Shown: positions 6,117 through 15,376, counted from the first letter of the stretch. The stretch is 63,868 bases of DNA from an uncultured Eubacteriales bacterium (GCA_902765395.1 CACWZP010000026.1:1-63868), one strand, 5' to 3'. Numbers and translations are program-made. Notes: generated by a model from the sequence alone, not told the origin.

Positions 6117-8924
6117 TCATTGTTGGGTCAGCTCCTGATAGCGCTTCATCAGCAGCGCCACGCAGGCGGATTCGCTCTTGAAGGCGGCGTCGCCCGACGC
6201 GATGCCATAGGCCGCCATCACGGCCTTGTCGTTTTCCTGGTGGGCCTTGCGCAGCTCAGGCGGCATGGTCAGCTCGTCGTAGAGGTCGGCCAGCGAGGCG
6301 TCCGGATAGAGGGCGCGGGCGTCGAGGATGGCCTGGGCGGTCTGCTCGATTTTCGCCCGCTGGGCGTCCGTGGGCGTGGGCCAGGGGAAGTTGTTGTAAA
6401 CGATGTCCTTGCTGTAGCGATAATCGCTCTTCAGCCTTCCACAGACTGTGCGCATCCATGCCATATGAACATTGGATTCCAAGACGCCGAAATGATAGAG
6501 AGAGGCATCGGGAATCAGGAATACAAGATCGCTGCACAGTATTTCTGGCGTCATCATTCCCATAGGAACATATCGACGGCGTTCTGATGATACCTTGGGA
6601 ACAACGATATATTCGCCTTTCGGCATATTCTCCACATGGAATCTCGTGGGCTTTTCAGCCAGTTTCCGCGTTCCCGCGCTGGGGCTGGCCAAACGATAAT
6701 CGCGTACAGCCTGAATCCGTTTCATGCATTCGGGCATCTTGCGCAGTTCTGTCGGAGAACACTCGCCCAGCCACAGGCAATAGCGTGGGCGGCGGTTGAT
6801 GAATTCATCCGAACCATACCACAAACGGAAGTATGGTTTTGATGCAGGTTCTGCTTTGACAAACTCCTCCATTTCCTCTTGCTTAAACAGATAATGCCCG
6901 CCGTCTATCGGCTTGTTGCCAATTCCTATTTCCGGCACATCGCAAATTGGATGTTTGCGACTTTCAACGAAAACGTTCTCCGCTTCTATCAAATAGCCGT
7001 TGATGTGGCTTACAGTCTGCGCCTGGTCGCCGTCATAAAGCACCTTCGGCTTGTCAGACGGCGCGACGCTGAAACCGACGATCACGCAATGCACGTGTGC
7101 CTTGATAGCAGCTTCGCTGTCCCAGCGGAAGGTGCGGTGGGCGAAGTCAATGTGCACGCCGCCCTCCATTAAAGGCTTCCAGAGGTTGGCGACGGCCTCG
7201 CCCTGGGTGACGGAATTGGTAGACACCAGCGCGGCGCGGATTTGCGTGCCCTGCATCATGTCCGATGCCTTCTTATACCAGCAGGAGACATAATCGAGGT
7301 TGCCGACGTTCTGCCATTTCGCGCCGAAGATGGAAAGCACGTCGTCCTTCTGTGCCGCGCTCATCAATCGCGCCCCCACAAACGGCGGGTTCCCCATGAT
7401 GTAATTCAGCCGGGACTTGTCCACCACCTCGTTCCAGTCCAGCCGCAGGGCGTTGCCCTCCACGATGTTGGCCTGGGTTTTCAGCGGCAGGAAGTCCAGC
7501 GGCATATGGACGATGTCCTCCGTCTCCTTCATCATCTGGCTCTCCGCGATCCAAAGGGCCGTGCGGGCGACGGTGACGGCGAAATCGTTGATCTCGATGC
7601 CGTGGAACTGGGTGATGGAAACCTTGATGGGGTTGATGGCCGCGCCGATCACGATCTGCCCGCCGCGCATCTCCAGCAGCGCGCGGTTCTCCAGCCGCCG
7701 CAGGCTCAGGTAGCTCTCGGTGAGGAAGTTGCCGCTGCCCGCCGCCGGGTCCAGGAACATGAGCGAGGCCAGCTTGTCCTGGAACTGCTCCAGCCTGCCC
7801 TTGCGCGTCCTTTGCACGGGGTCGGCCAGGATCCCGGCCAGCTCCGCCTTCAAATCGTCCAGGAACAGCGGGTCGATCACCTTGTGGATGTTCTCGATGG
7901 AGGTGTAGTGCATGCCCCCGGCGCGGCGGGTCTGGGGGTTCAGGGTGGATTCAAACACCGCGCCGAAGATGGTGGGGCTGATTTCCGACCAGTCGAAGTC
8001 CTCGCTGGCGTCGCGGAGGATCAAGTGGTAGATCTCGTCGTTGATGGGCGGGATCTCGATATCCTCGTCGGCAAACAGGCCGCCGTTCACATAGGGAAAC
8101 GCCGCCAGCAGCGGGTCGTCCTCAGCCAGATAGGGGTCGCGCGCCTCGCTCTTCTGGTCCAGCACCCGGAACAGCGCGACCAGCGCCTTGCGCGTGTCCC
8201 GAGGGGGCCGCGCCGCGATATAGTCATGGAACATCAGGTGCTGACCGAAGATGCCCGCGTCCTCGGCATACAGGCAGAACACCAGCCTCACGCACAGCGC
8301 GTTCAGGCTCTTGAGGGTTTGGGGGGCGGTGGGGTCCTTGTACTGCTTCAGCAGCTCGTCGTAGAGCTTGCCAACCAACTCGCCCGCCTTGATGGAGATC
8401 TCCATCTCGCGCTTCAGGTTCTCCGAGCCGGAATTGACCAGGAAGTTCAGGCGGGAATACTCCTTCTCCAGGTCGTCCAGCATCACCACATAGGGCTCGG
8501 CGTTGGGGTTGTTCATGTCGTGGATGCGAAATTCCCGGAAGTTGCACACCACGATCCAGTGGGGGTTCATGTTGTGGGGCAGCAGGCCGGCGTAGCGCCG
8601 CGCTTGCTGGAAGGGCGTGAGCATGGAGCCGTCCGACTGCCGGGCGTGCCTGGACAGGTCAATATCGATGCCCTTCTGCTCGATCAGCACGGCGGTCTCA
8701 TGGATATAGGCGTCGATGAATATGGTGGAGCCGGTCTGGTCGTTCTTCACGCGGAACTCAAAGGACACGTCCTGCTCCGGCTGCTCCACCCCGTACACGG
8801 ATTGCAACAGCTGCCGCCAGAAATTCTGCGCGTCCTGCTTCTCGTCGCCGCGGCCCGTCCAGGTCTGCACAAAGGCCTTCGCGGCGGCCCGCCTTTCAAC
8901 GTCTGTCATCGGCCTGATATTCAT
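6117..8924 (-). CDS. MmeI-like single-chain restriction-modification enzyme (Type IIL)
   Basis: This 935-residue protein follows the MmeI plan. The N terminus has a nuclease motif (Asp71, then Glu82-Gln-Lys84, a PD-(D/E)xK pattern), then a helical connector, an N6-adenine methyltransferase core with DPAAGSGNF (392-400, SAM binding) and NPPF (512-515, catalytic), and a C-terminal target-recognition region. Such enzymes cut DNA a fixed distance from their site and methylate one strand with the same polypeptide. No separate R, M or S gene adjoins. The ATG at 8924 follows GGGAG by ten bases. It lies between tRNA-Leu and a MITE-like repeat, suggesting acquisition. Recognition sequence cannot be read from the protein by eye. 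Confidence 0.85.
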   Translation of the reverse strand: MNIRPMTDVERRAAAKAFVQTWTGRGDEKQDAQNFWRQLLQSVYGVEQPEQDVSFEFRVKNDQTGSTIFIDAYIHETAVLIEQKGIDIDLSRHARQSDGSMLTPFQQARRYAGLLPHNMNPHWIVVCNFREFRIHDMNNPNAEPYVVMLDDLEKEYSRLNFLVNSGSENLKREMEISIKAGELVGKLYDELLKQYKDPTAPQTLKSLNALCVRLVFCLYAEDAGIFGQHLMFHDYIAARPPRDTRKALVALFRVLDQKSEARDPYLAEDDPLLAAFPYVNGGLFADEDIEIPPINDEIYHLILRDASEDFDWSEISPTIFGAVFESTLNPQTRRAGGMHYTSIENIHKVIDPLFLDDLKAELAGILADPVQRTRKGRLEQFQDKLASLMFLDPAAGSGNFLTESYLSLRRLENRALLEMRGGQIVIGAAINPIKVSITQFHGIEINDFAVTVARTALWIAESQMMKETEDIVHMPLDFLPLKTQANIVEGNALRLDWNEVVDKSRLNYIMGNPPFVGARLMSAAQKDDVLSIFGAKWQNVGNLDYVSCWYKKASDMMQGTQIRAALVSTNSVTQGEAVANLWKPLMEGGVHIDFAHRTFRWDSEAAIKAHVHCVIVGFSVAPSDKPKVLYDGDQAQTVSHINGYLIEAENVFVESRKHPICDVPEIGIGNKPIDGGHYLFKQEEMEEFVKAEPASKPYFRLWYGSDEFINRRPRYCLWLGECSPTELRKMPECMKRIQAVRDYRLASPSAGTRKLAEKPTRFHVENMPKGEYIVVPKVSSERRRYVPMGMMTPEILCSDLVFLIPDASLYHFGVLESNVHMAWMRTVCGRLKSDYRYSKDIVYNNFPWPTPTDAQRAKIEQTAQAILDARALYPDASLADLYDELTMPPELRKAHQENDKAVMAAYGIASGDAAFKSESACVALLMKRYQELTQQ

Positions 8925-8964
8925 GGTGGTCACGCTCCCGGTATGGTGGTTTGATCTTTCCACC

Positions 8965-8993
8965 ATTATAACACAAGGGGCGTTCGAGGGCAA
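8965..8993 (-). promoter_or_regulatory. promoter of the MmeI-like gene
   Basis: TTGCCC (8988-8993), 17-base spacer, TATAAT (8965-8970) on the minus strand. Confidence 0.7.
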
Positions 8994-9046
8994 CAAAAAG
9001 CCCCGCCGGTCATCCCGGAGGGGGAATAAAGTGAAGCGGGCAAAAA

Positions 9047-9138
9047 AGATCCTTCGACTCCGCTGCCGCTCCGCTCAGGATGACACGCGTTGCATCCTTG
9101 TCATTCTGAGCGAAGGCAGAGCCGAAGTCGAAGAATCT
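9047..9138. mobile_element. MITE-like inverted repeat, family A, copy 1
   Basis: The left arm starts AGATCCTTCGACT and reads into GCTCAGGATGACA; the right arm is its near-complement TGTCATTCTGAGC to AGTCGAAGAATCT. No coding capacity. A second copy lies at 27291-27387. The compact imperfect palindrome is typical of non-autonomous miniature elements or REP-like repeats. Confidence 0.7.
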
Positions 9139-9189
9139 TTCCTTAAGCAAATGACATTGTTATTCGGACAGGGCGTCCATATGCCGGGA

Positions 9190-11028
9190 TCAATAGATGA
9201 CGATCACCAGCGTGCCGCGCTTGCAGTGGTTGAACAGCCACCTGGCGTCCGCCACCTTCAGGCGGATGCAGCCGTGGGAGGCCTTCTGGCCCAGGGCGTA
9301 CAGCGAGCCTTCGCGCAGGGTGCTGTCGCTCCTCTTGCTGAACAGCACCGAGTGGAACATGATGTCGCCCTCGATCTCGAAGCTGTACTTGGCCCAGCAG
9401 TTGAACTTCTCGAAGTGGTGCCAGGTATTCACCGGGAAGCCGTCCAGGAAGATGCCCCGGGGCGTGGAATTGCCCAGACCCGTGGAGCAGACGAAGGTCT
9501 GCACCAGCTCATAGTCCCCGGCATCGTTCAGCTGATAGACGTAGACCCGCTGGTCGTCGATGCTGACCTCCACGCGGTAGGGCAGCTGCTTGTGGATCGC
9601 GTCCGCGGAGAACAGCGCGGCGCGGGTGTCGGCGTCCACCTGGCCGGTGACGGGCAGGCCGTTCTCGGTCTGGAAGTCCCGGATGGCGTTGCGGGTGACA
9701 TCCCCGGCCACGCCGTCCACATAGGCCTTCGAGAGATAATACAGGGTATGCAGGCGGCGCTGGATGCGCTGCAGGCTGCCCTCGTCGTTGCCGGTCAGCG
9801 GCTCGGTCATCCAGCTGCCGGTGATGCAGGCCTGGGCCTCGATGCTCAGGTTCTCCGGATCCTCCAGCAGCGCGGCGTTGGCGTCATCGCGGGCTGCCAG
9901 GTAGTCGTGAAGCCGCTGCACCGCGGTGACCAGCGCGTCGCCGTACTTGCCGCCGGGCGTCTGGATCGTCATGCCGCCCTGAAAGAGCGCCTCTTCCACG
10001 GCGCGCACCGCCAGGCCCCTGTCGTCCCTGGAGATGGCGTGGGGCACGAAGCTCTCCGCCGCGGGCGCGTCCGCCGAGAACAGCGCGTCCACGGTGGCCT
10101 TGTCCACGGTCGAGCCCTCGCCCAGCCCGCTGGCCGAGCGGAAGGCGGAAGCCGCCGCGGCGGCGTAGTCGTCGAAGGTGTCGTCCGCCTCGGCATCCAT
10201 GTAGCCCAGGCCGTTCAGACGCCGCTCCAGCCGCAGCACCTCGCCGTCCTCGTCGCCGGGGGCGATGTCGCGGATGTAGCTGGAGTAGCTCGGGTCAAAC
10301 ATAAGCGCCTGGGTGGCCGGGGTGGCGATGCCGTTGGCGGCGATCTCCAGGCCCGCGTCCACGCCCTGCTCCAGCAGGTGGTTCTGGAAGCGCTTCACGG
10401 CGGCATACGTGGCGGGGCCGTAATTGCCGTCCGCCTTGCCGGACAGGAAGCCCAGCTGGATCAACCGCTGCTGCAGCGCCGTCACCTCGTCGCCCTTGCT
10501 GCCGCTGGACAGCTTCCCGGGCACCGCGCGGGCGTCGTCTGAAAACAGCGCCTGCCGGGTGGCCTCGTCCGCCTCGCCGGTGGATTCGAGCCCGGCCATC
10601 GTCTGGAACACCTTCAGCGCCGATTGGGAACGCTCGCCGAAGATGCCGTCGGCCTTGCCGGACAGGTAGCCCAGGTCGATCAGCCGCTGCTGCACCCGGC
10701 GGGCGTCGCCGGCGACGCTGGACTTCTCCCGAAGCGCCGCCAGGGTGGGCTCGTTCAGCTCCCCGGAGGCGATCAGGTTGTTCTTCGACTGGAACGCCCG
10801 AAGCGCCGCGGCGGTCCTGGGGCCGTAGGCGCCGTCGGCGGCGCCGTCCAGCAGGCCCAGGTCGATCAGCATCTGCTGCACCTCGCGCATGCGCTCGGCC
10901 TCGGCTGCGGGGATCTCATCACCGGTCAGGGGTTCGTCGGTCACGACGGGCATGTCCTCCGCCAGCGCCGCGCTTCCCAGCAGCGCCAGCGCGCAGGCCA
11001 GGCCCAGCGCTCTCATCCACTTTTTCAT
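9190..11028 (-). CDS. L,D-transpeptidase with multiple peptidoglycan-binding domains
   Basis: A 612-residue secreted protein: signal peptide (about residues 1-23), then about six PG_binding_1-like units (for example VQQMLIDLGLLDGAADGAYG, VQQRLIDLGYLSGKADGIFG), some degenerate, and a C-terminal YkuD domain with SHGCIRL, catalytic Cys at residue 587. YkuD enzymes cross-link peptidoglycan stem peptides through 3-3 bonds and are insensitive to most penicillins; the repeats anchor the enzyme to the wall. It is monocistronic. Six binding units is more than usual. Confidence 0.92.
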   Translation of the reverse strand: MKKWMRALGLACALALLGSAALAEDMPVVTDEPLTGDEIPAAEAERMREVQQMLIDLGLLDGAADGAYGPRTAAALRAFQSKNNLIASGELNEPTLAALREKSSVAGDARRVQQRLIDLGYLSGKADGIFGERSQSALKVFQTMAGLESTGEADEATRQALFSDDARAVPGKLSSGSKGDEVTALQQRLIQLGFLSGKADGNYGPATYAAVKRFQNHLLEQGVDAGLEIAANGIATPATQALMFDPSYSSYIRDIAPGDEDGEVLRLERRLNGLGYMDAEADDTFDDYAAAAASAFRSASGLGEGSTVDKATVDALFSADAPAAESFVPHAISRDDRGLAVRAVEEALFQGGMTIQTPGGKYGDALVTAVQRLHDYLAARDDANAALLEDPENLSIEAQACITGSWMTEPLTGNDEGSLQRIQRRLHTLYYLSKAYVDGVAGDVTRNAIRDFQTENGLPVTGQVDADTRAALFSADAIHKQLPYRVEVSIDDQRVYVYQLNDAGDYELVQTFVCSTGLGNSTPRGIFLDGFPVNTWHHFEKFNCWAKYSFEIEGDIMFHSVLFSKRSDSTLREGSLYALGQKASHGCIRLKVADARWLFNHCKRGTLVIVIY

Positions 11029-11066
11029 ATGTTATCCAACCTCAGTTGTCGCGAATTCGTCTTAAT

Positions 11067-11095
11067 ATAGTAGCCCTTCCGGGCCGCCGATTCAA
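11067..11095 (-). promoter_or_regulatory. possible promoter of the L,D-transpeptidase gene
   Basis: TTGAAT (11090-11095), 17-base spacer, TACTAT (11067-11072) on the minus strand, about 39 bases before the ATG. Weak matches. Confidence 0.35.
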
Positions 11096-11205
11096 GCCGT
11101 AAAATGTTATTTCTTCTTATACTGGGGCATTCTCTGCGCCTTTCGCGCATAATGTTTCAATTATGCCACAAACCCGCACACAAGTTAACAAAAAATTGAA
11201 TTATC

Positions 11206-11244
11206 ATGTCAACTGTAGACATCGCAGGTGGAATTTGATAAAAT
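11206..11244 (+). promoter_or_regulatory. promoter with overlapping palindromic operator
   Basis: A 17-base near-palindrome ATGTCAACTGTAGACAT (11206-11222; 14 of 17 positions symmetric) overlaps a -35 TAGACA (11216-11221) that is 17 bases from TAAAAT (11239-11244). The arrangement is that of a repressor site blocking the promoter of the DUF3048 gene. The regulator is unknown. Confidence 0.55.
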
Positions 11245-11300
11245 AACGAGTGATGGAGTTTAATGTAACTCCCATATGCATGAAAGGAGCTTCACTTTCC

Positions 11301-12293
11301 ATGAAGAAAATAGTATCTATCGTGCTGGTGCTGATGATGGCATTTGCCTGCGCCGCCATGGCGGAAGGCACCAGTCTCTCCCTGACCACCGGCCTGCCCA
11401 CGGACAAAGCCCAGGAGATCATGGTCGTCCAGATGGACAACGAACCCAAGGCCCGCCCCCAGATGGGCATCTCCTCCGCCGACATCGTCTATGAAGCAGA
11501 GCTGTACAACGGCGGCTACACCCGCTACACGGCCATCTTCAACGACGTGATCCCCGAGCTGGTGGAAGCCGTTCGCTCCGCCCGCATCGTGAACGCGGAC
11601 ATCTATTCCGAGTACATGGGCGCTTTCGTCCACTTCGGCGCCCGCGTTGACCCCGACAGCAACCTGTATGACTACTTCAACTCCAACGGCTTCACCGCCG
11701 AGCTGGACGGCAACAACCACAACCCCATCAAGACCTATCCCGGTGCCACCAGCCTGTTCTATCGCGACAGCAGCCGCGCCGCACCCAACAACGTGGTGGG
11801 CAAGCTGCAGAAGCTGCACGACATGGTGGACTGGTCCACTCTGACCTGCCGCTCCCCGCTGAAATTCAACGAGTATCCCACCATCCCCGCCGGCGAGCCC
11901 GTGAACAGCTTCCAGATCCAGTATCGCGAAGGCAGCTATGTTCCCTCCTATCAGTGGGACGCCGCCCAGGGCAAGTACCTGCGGTTCTACAACGGCAACC
12001 CCTACAAGGACGGCGCCACCGGCCAGCAGGTGACCTGCGACAACATCATCGTGCAGCACGTGCGCTATGAGTGGTTCGGCGGCAAGTCCGAGGCTCCCCA
12101 TGTGTTCCTGTACGAAGGCAATACCTGCGACTACTTCATCGGCGGCATGCACTTCACCGGCACCTGGGCCCGCGACAGCATCACCAACAACACCGTCTAC
12201 TACGACGACGCCGGCAACGAGGTTCGCTTCAATCCCGGCCACACCTTCATTCAGCTGCTGAAGACGGAAAAGTCCATCGACATCCTCGGCTGA
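11301..12293 (+). CDS. secreted DUF3048 (YerB-like) protein
   Basis: A 330-residue exported protein: signal peptide in residues 1-20 (KKIVSIVLVLMMAFACAAMA), then the DUF3048 N-terminal domain with VVQMDNEPKARPQMGISSADIVYEAE and VEAVRSARI, and a C-terminal domain with FNPGHTFIQLL. Bacillus YerB is a lipoprotein of unknown function; here no lipobox Cys in the usual position is evident, so it may be secreted free. The ATG at 11301 starts the signal peptide; GGAG lies 11 bases upstream. Promoter overlaps a palindromic operator candidate, and a strong terminator follows, so it is monocistronic. Confidence 0.85.
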   Translation: MKKIVSIVLVLMMAFACAAMAEGTSLSLTTGLPTDKAQEIMVVQMDNEPKARPQMGISSADIVYEAELYNGGYTRYTAIFNDVIPELVEAVRSARIVNADIYSEYMGAFVHFGARVDPDSNLYDYFNSNGFTAELDGNNHNPIKTYPGATSLFYRDSSRAAPNNVVGKLQKLHDMVDWSTLTCRSPLKFNEYPTIPAGEPVNSFQIQYREGSYVPSYQWDAAQGKYLRFYNGNPYKDGATGQQVTCDNIIVQHVRYEWFGGKSEAPHVFLYEGNTCDYFIGGMHFTGTWARDSITNNTVYYDDAGNEVRFNPGHTFIQLLKTEKSIDILG

Positions 12294-12302
12294 TTGAGAT
12301 CA

Positions 12303-12348
12303 AAAAAGCCCCCGGATTCGCCCTATGGCGAACCCGGGGGCTTTTTTT
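12303..12348. terminator. bidirectional terminator
   Basis: An A-run, a long GC-rich hairpin (AGCCCCCGG with CCGGGGGCT) and a seven-T run lie between the converging DUF3048 and dehydrogenase genes. Confidence 0.9.
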
Positions 12349-12358
12349 GCCCATCGCG

Positions 12359-13618
12359 TCAAATCTTCTCGCCGTGCGCCAGCAGATATGCCTCCGCCTC
12401 GGCGCTCCAAAGGCCGTCGTGGCGGTTGCATATCTCCGCCAATGCGGCAAACAGGGCATTCCCCTTCCCCAGTCGGGCGAAATCCTCGATGGCCGTCAGC
12501 GGCAGGCGCAGGTGGGTATAGATCAGCTTCTTGCCGCCGGGGATGTCCGGCAGGTTCAGCGTGGCCCGCGCCGCGGCGTCCAGGCCGCCGATGTGGGTAA
12601 TCATCCCGGCGGGGTTGATCCTGCCCGCGGCGATCAGCGCCTGGGCGTCCCGCATATCCTGGATGCTGCCGCCGGAGGTGCCCACCAGATGGTGGGCCGC
12701 GTAGTGCACGTCGTAGAAGTTGAACGCGGCGCTGAAGGCGCGGTCGGTGGGCCCGGCAAAAAAGTTCAGGCAGCCGTCCTGATCCAGCAGGGCGTCGGCC
12801 TGGCGGACCACCTCATCCTTCGGCGTGAACACGAACACGTCGTCAAAGCCCCGGCCGGCGATTCCCCGCAGCGTGCGAACCACATCCGCCTCATCGTCGG
12901 GGTTCACCCAAGCCAGCCGCACGCCCATGCGTCCGGCCTCTTCCTGGGCATGGATCCGCGCGGCGCGGTCCAGCCGCCGCCGGTCGATGTCCGTCACCAC
13001 CAGCAGCCCGGGCTGGCGCGGGCCGTGCAGCGCGTAGTCGATGGCGCCCAGGCCCATGGGGCCAGCGCCGCCGAGGATGGCCATGTTGCCGCCCGCGCGG
13101 ATGCCCATTTCGTGGCCATAGTCGCCGGGGCGGGTGTGGTACTGGGCCTTGAAGGCCCCGACGATGCAGCTCATGGGCTCGGACAGCGAGCCGTTGAAAA
13201 AGGCCTCGCCCCCGTATTTCAGCAGGCAGCCCTGCTCCATGATCTCCGGGAAGAGCACCGCGTACTGGCTCGCACCGCCGCAGAACTCAAAGGCGTATCC
13301 TGGGTTCATGCCGGTGCCGTGATAGTCCATGTTGGCCTGGAGGGTGAAGCGATCCCCCGGCGCGAACCGATCCTGCCAGCGCGCGCCCGCCCGCTCGATC
13401 ACGCCGCAGCACTCGTGGCCCACGATGGCGGGGTGCTCGGCCACGTTGGCGGGCACCCGCTTGTGGCGCGTGCCCTGGATGGCCGCCTTGTAGGTGGACA
13501 TGCAGATGGAGTCCGACACCACCCGGGCCAGGATCTCGTCCTCGCGGATGTCCGGCAGCTCGAAGGTGTCCAGCCGCAGGTCGTTCTGCCCGTGCAGCCG
13601 CACAGCCCTGTTGCGCAT
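12359..13618 (-). CDS. zinc-type dehydrogenase resembling L-sorbose 1-phosphate reductase
   Basis: A 419-residue medium-chain dehydrogenase. The N-terminal catalytic domain has IVGHECCGVIERAG (zinc-site GHE), and the cofactor domain has the glycine-rich NMAILGGAGPMGLGAIDYAL. The whole protein, including DGCLNFFAGPTDRAFSA and NFYDVHYAAHHLVGTSGG, resembles my recollection of SorE, which reduces L-sorbose 1-phosphate to glucitol 6-phosphate with NAD(P)H. No PTS or other sorbose gene is adjacent, so the substrate may differ (another sugar phosphate or polyol). Start at 13618 has GGGGGA eight bases upstream. Confidence 0.75.
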   Translation of the reverse strand: MRNRAVRLHGQNDLRLDTFELPDIREDEILARVVSDSICMSTYKAAIQGTRHKRVPANVAEHPAIVGHECCGVIERAGARWQDRFAPGDRFTLQANMDYHGTGMNPGYAFEFCGGASQYAVLFPEIMEQGCLLKYGGEAFFNGSLSEPMSCIVGAFKAQYHTRPGDYGHEMGIRAGGNMAILGGAGPMGLGAIDYALHGPRQPGLLVVTDIDRRRLDRAARIHAQEEAGRMGVRLAWVNPDDEADVVRTLRGIAGRGFDDVFVFTPKDEVVRQADALLDQDGCLNFFAGPTDRAFSAAFNFYDVHYAAHHLVGTSGGSIQDMRDAQALIAAGRINPAGMITHIGGLDAAARATLNLPDIPGGKKLIYTHLRLPLTAIEDFARLGKGNALFAALAEICNRHDGLWSAEAEAYLLAHGEKI

Positions 13619-13644
13619 TCCGATTCCCCCTTGAATCACCAAAA

Positions 13645-13676
13645 CCTCAACGGGGGCGCCATCACGGCACCCCCGC
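13645..13676 (-). terminator. terminator of the xpaC-telA-lemA-TPM cluster
   Basis: GGGGGTGCC/GGCGCCCCC hairpin (13652-13660 with 13666-13674) directly after the TPM stop in the minus direction, followed by a moderately T-rich stretch. Confidence 0.55.
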
Positions 13677-13694
13677 ATGCAAATCGGATCAGGA

Positions 13695-14729
13695 TCAATG
13701 CCTGCCGCGTCCGGCACCGCCGCCGCGGGACCCGCCGCCGCCGCTGCTTCCCCCGCCAAACCCGGAGGATCGGCTGCCGGAGCCGCCGAAGGACGAACGG
13801 GAGGACGAGCTGCCGCCAAAGGACGAACGGGAGGACGAGGAGGATCGGCTGGAGCCGGAGGAGAATCCGCCCGACCAGCCGGAACTGCGCGTGGGCGACG
13901 ACAGGAAGCCCGAACCGTGGTACACGGTGCGGGTCGGCCGATAGCCCACCCCGCCGACGATCCTGGGCGGAGGCGGAGGCGGAGGCATGACGCCCACGCG
14001 CCGACGCGCCCGGCGTCCCTTGCTCAGCAGCACGATCAGCACGACGAGCAGCACCACGAATATGATCGCGCCGAAGCCCACCTTCTCGTCGTCGGAATCG
14101 TCGTCCCAGTCATAGGTGTTGGCGTCCACGCGACGGGTGCCGTTATAGCCGCCGTAGTCCTGGGCCGCCTCGTTCTGGGCGACGTACTCCCTGTAGGCGG
14201 CCACGCCCTGGTCGACGGTCACGTCCACGCTGTAGGTGTCCGCGATGCGCTCGAACACGGCCTCGAAGAACTTCTTGACGCCCGCCTCGTAATTCTTGGC
14301 GGCAAAGTCGCTCTCCAGGTACTTGTCGTAATAGCTCTTGATGGTGCCCGCGGAGAAGCGGCTGTCCAGCCCGGAGCCGGGCAGGGCATAGTAATCGTCG
14401 TCCTCGATGGCCAGCAGCAGCAGGAAGCCGTTGTTCTTGGACACGTCGCCGATGCCCCACTTGTTGAACAGGTCATAGGCGTAATCGTCGATGGCATCCC
14501 GGCCGGTGGTGTCCACGGTGACCACCACGATCTGCGCGCCGCAGGCGTCATAGAGCAGCTTGTTGGAGAAGAAGATCTCCCCCTCCATGGCCTCGGACAG
14601 CACGTTGGCGTTGTCCAGGTAATAGAAATCCTTGCCCGGCGACACCGTCTTGGCCATGGCCGGAGCGCAGCAGAGCATCAACAACAGCGCCGCTGCCAGC
14701 GCGATGTGAAGCGCCTTTCTCAATCTCAT
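13695..14729 (-). CDS. TPM-domain (YgcG-like) membrane protein
   Basis: A 344-residue protein: signal peptide, TPM domain in roughly residues 40-190 (YYLDNANVLSEAMEG, GAQIVVVTVDTTGRDAIDDYA, NNGFLLLLAIEDDDYYALPG), a membrane segment (FGAIIFVVLLVVLIVLL), and a C-terminal low-complexity tail of Ser, Gly and Arg. TPM proteins accompany LemA in many bacteria and are thought to act in membrane protein quality control; the function is not proven. Its GGAGG ribosome site overlaps the lemA stop, so the two are translationally coupled. The ATG at 14729 is preferred to an upstream TTG. Confidence 0.88.
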   Translation of the reverse strand: MRLRKALHIALAAALLLMLCCAPAMAKTVSPGKDFYYLDNANVLSEAMEGEIFFSNKLLYDACGAQIVVVTVDTTGRDAIDDYAYDLFNKWGIGDVSKNNGFLLLLAIEDDDYYALPGSGLDSRFSAGTIKSYYDKYLESDFAAKNYEAGVKKFFEAVFERIADTYSVDVTVDQGVAAYREYVAQNEAAQDYGGYNGTRRVDANTYDWDDDSDDEKVGFGAIIFVVLLVVLIVLLSKGRRARRRVGVMPPPPPPPRIVGGVGYRPTRTVYHGSGFLSSPTRSSGWSGGFSSGSSRSSSSSRSSFGGSSSSRSSFGGSGSRSSGFGGGSSGGGGSRGGGAGRGRH

Positions 14730-14731
14730 GG

Positions 14732-15286
14732 TCAACCTCCAAAGGTATTCAGCGCGCTCTGTCCGGTGATGCCGGCGACCACGCCGCCCGGGAAGCCGGA
14801 GATCAGGCTGTTGTAGCCCGCCGCCAGCTTGGAATAATCGTCGTGGCGAATCATGTCGTCGTAGCCCCAGAAGTCGTCATAGGCCACCTTGAAGTTGGTG
14901 AAGTCGTCGCCCTTGGCCGCCTCGTACATGCTGTTGTACAGCTTGTCCACGGCGGTCTTCAGCGAGGAATAGGCCTCGTAGCGCTCGTTGGTGTCATCAG
15001 ACTTGGCCACGGTCTCCGCCAGGCTGTCCACGTTGTCGATGGTGGCGGAGGCGGACATGTGCAGCTGGGCCTCGGAGACCATCAGCTGCGCCGATTCCGC
15101 AGCGGAATCCAGGTAGGCATCCATGCTGTGGCGGGTGGACAGGCTGGCGTCCGTGCCGCGGTCGTACACCGTCAGCACCCTGTTCCGCTCCCGGGACAGG
15201 CCCATGCCGCCCAAACCGAAGATGCTCACCAGCACGCAAGCCGCCAGCACGATGAAGGCGATTGTGCGGTTTTCAGAGAACTTCAT
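14732..15286 (-). CDS. LemA family protein
   Basis: A 184-residue protein with an N-terminal membrane anchor (about residues 9-30) and a helical domain ending in YNSLISGFPGGVVAGITG, which matches the LemA C-terminal pattern. It is more divergent than typical LemA. LemA and TPM genes are a recurrent pair. The gene follows telA by about 87 bases that contain an inverted repeat, and its stop is two bases before the TPM start. Confidence 0.75.
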   Translation of the reverse strand: MKFSENRTIAFIVLAACVLVSIFGLGGMGLSRERNRVLTVYDRGTDASLSTRHSMDAYLDSAAESAQLMVSEAQLHMSASATIDNVDSLAETVAKSDDTNERYEAYSSLKTAVDKLYNSMYEAAKGDDFTNFKVAYDDFWGYDDMIRHDDYSKLAAGYNSLISGFPGGVVAGITGQSALNTFGG

Positions 15287-15314
15287 CTACAGCTCTCCTC
15301 CCTCTTGAGCGGGG

Positions 15315-15376
15315 GATCAGGGATCGGCACCCCTGGTCCCCCGTCCACTGTTTCAATGATTCCCGATCCCGGATCA
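15315..15376. repeat. GATCAGGGATCGG inverted repeat
   Basis: GATCAGGGATCGG (15315-15327) is nearly complementary to CCGATCCCGGATC (15363-15375), which overlaps the telA 3' end. It forms an intergenic stem in the operon mRNA and may tune expression. Confidence 0.5.

Noticed and set aside
12071-13990. A 639-codon plus-strand frame over the dehydrogenase and TPM genes
   Set aside because: It is a shadow frame crossing a strong terminator and two real genes, with composition (Arg/His/Ala-rich) unlike a protein.
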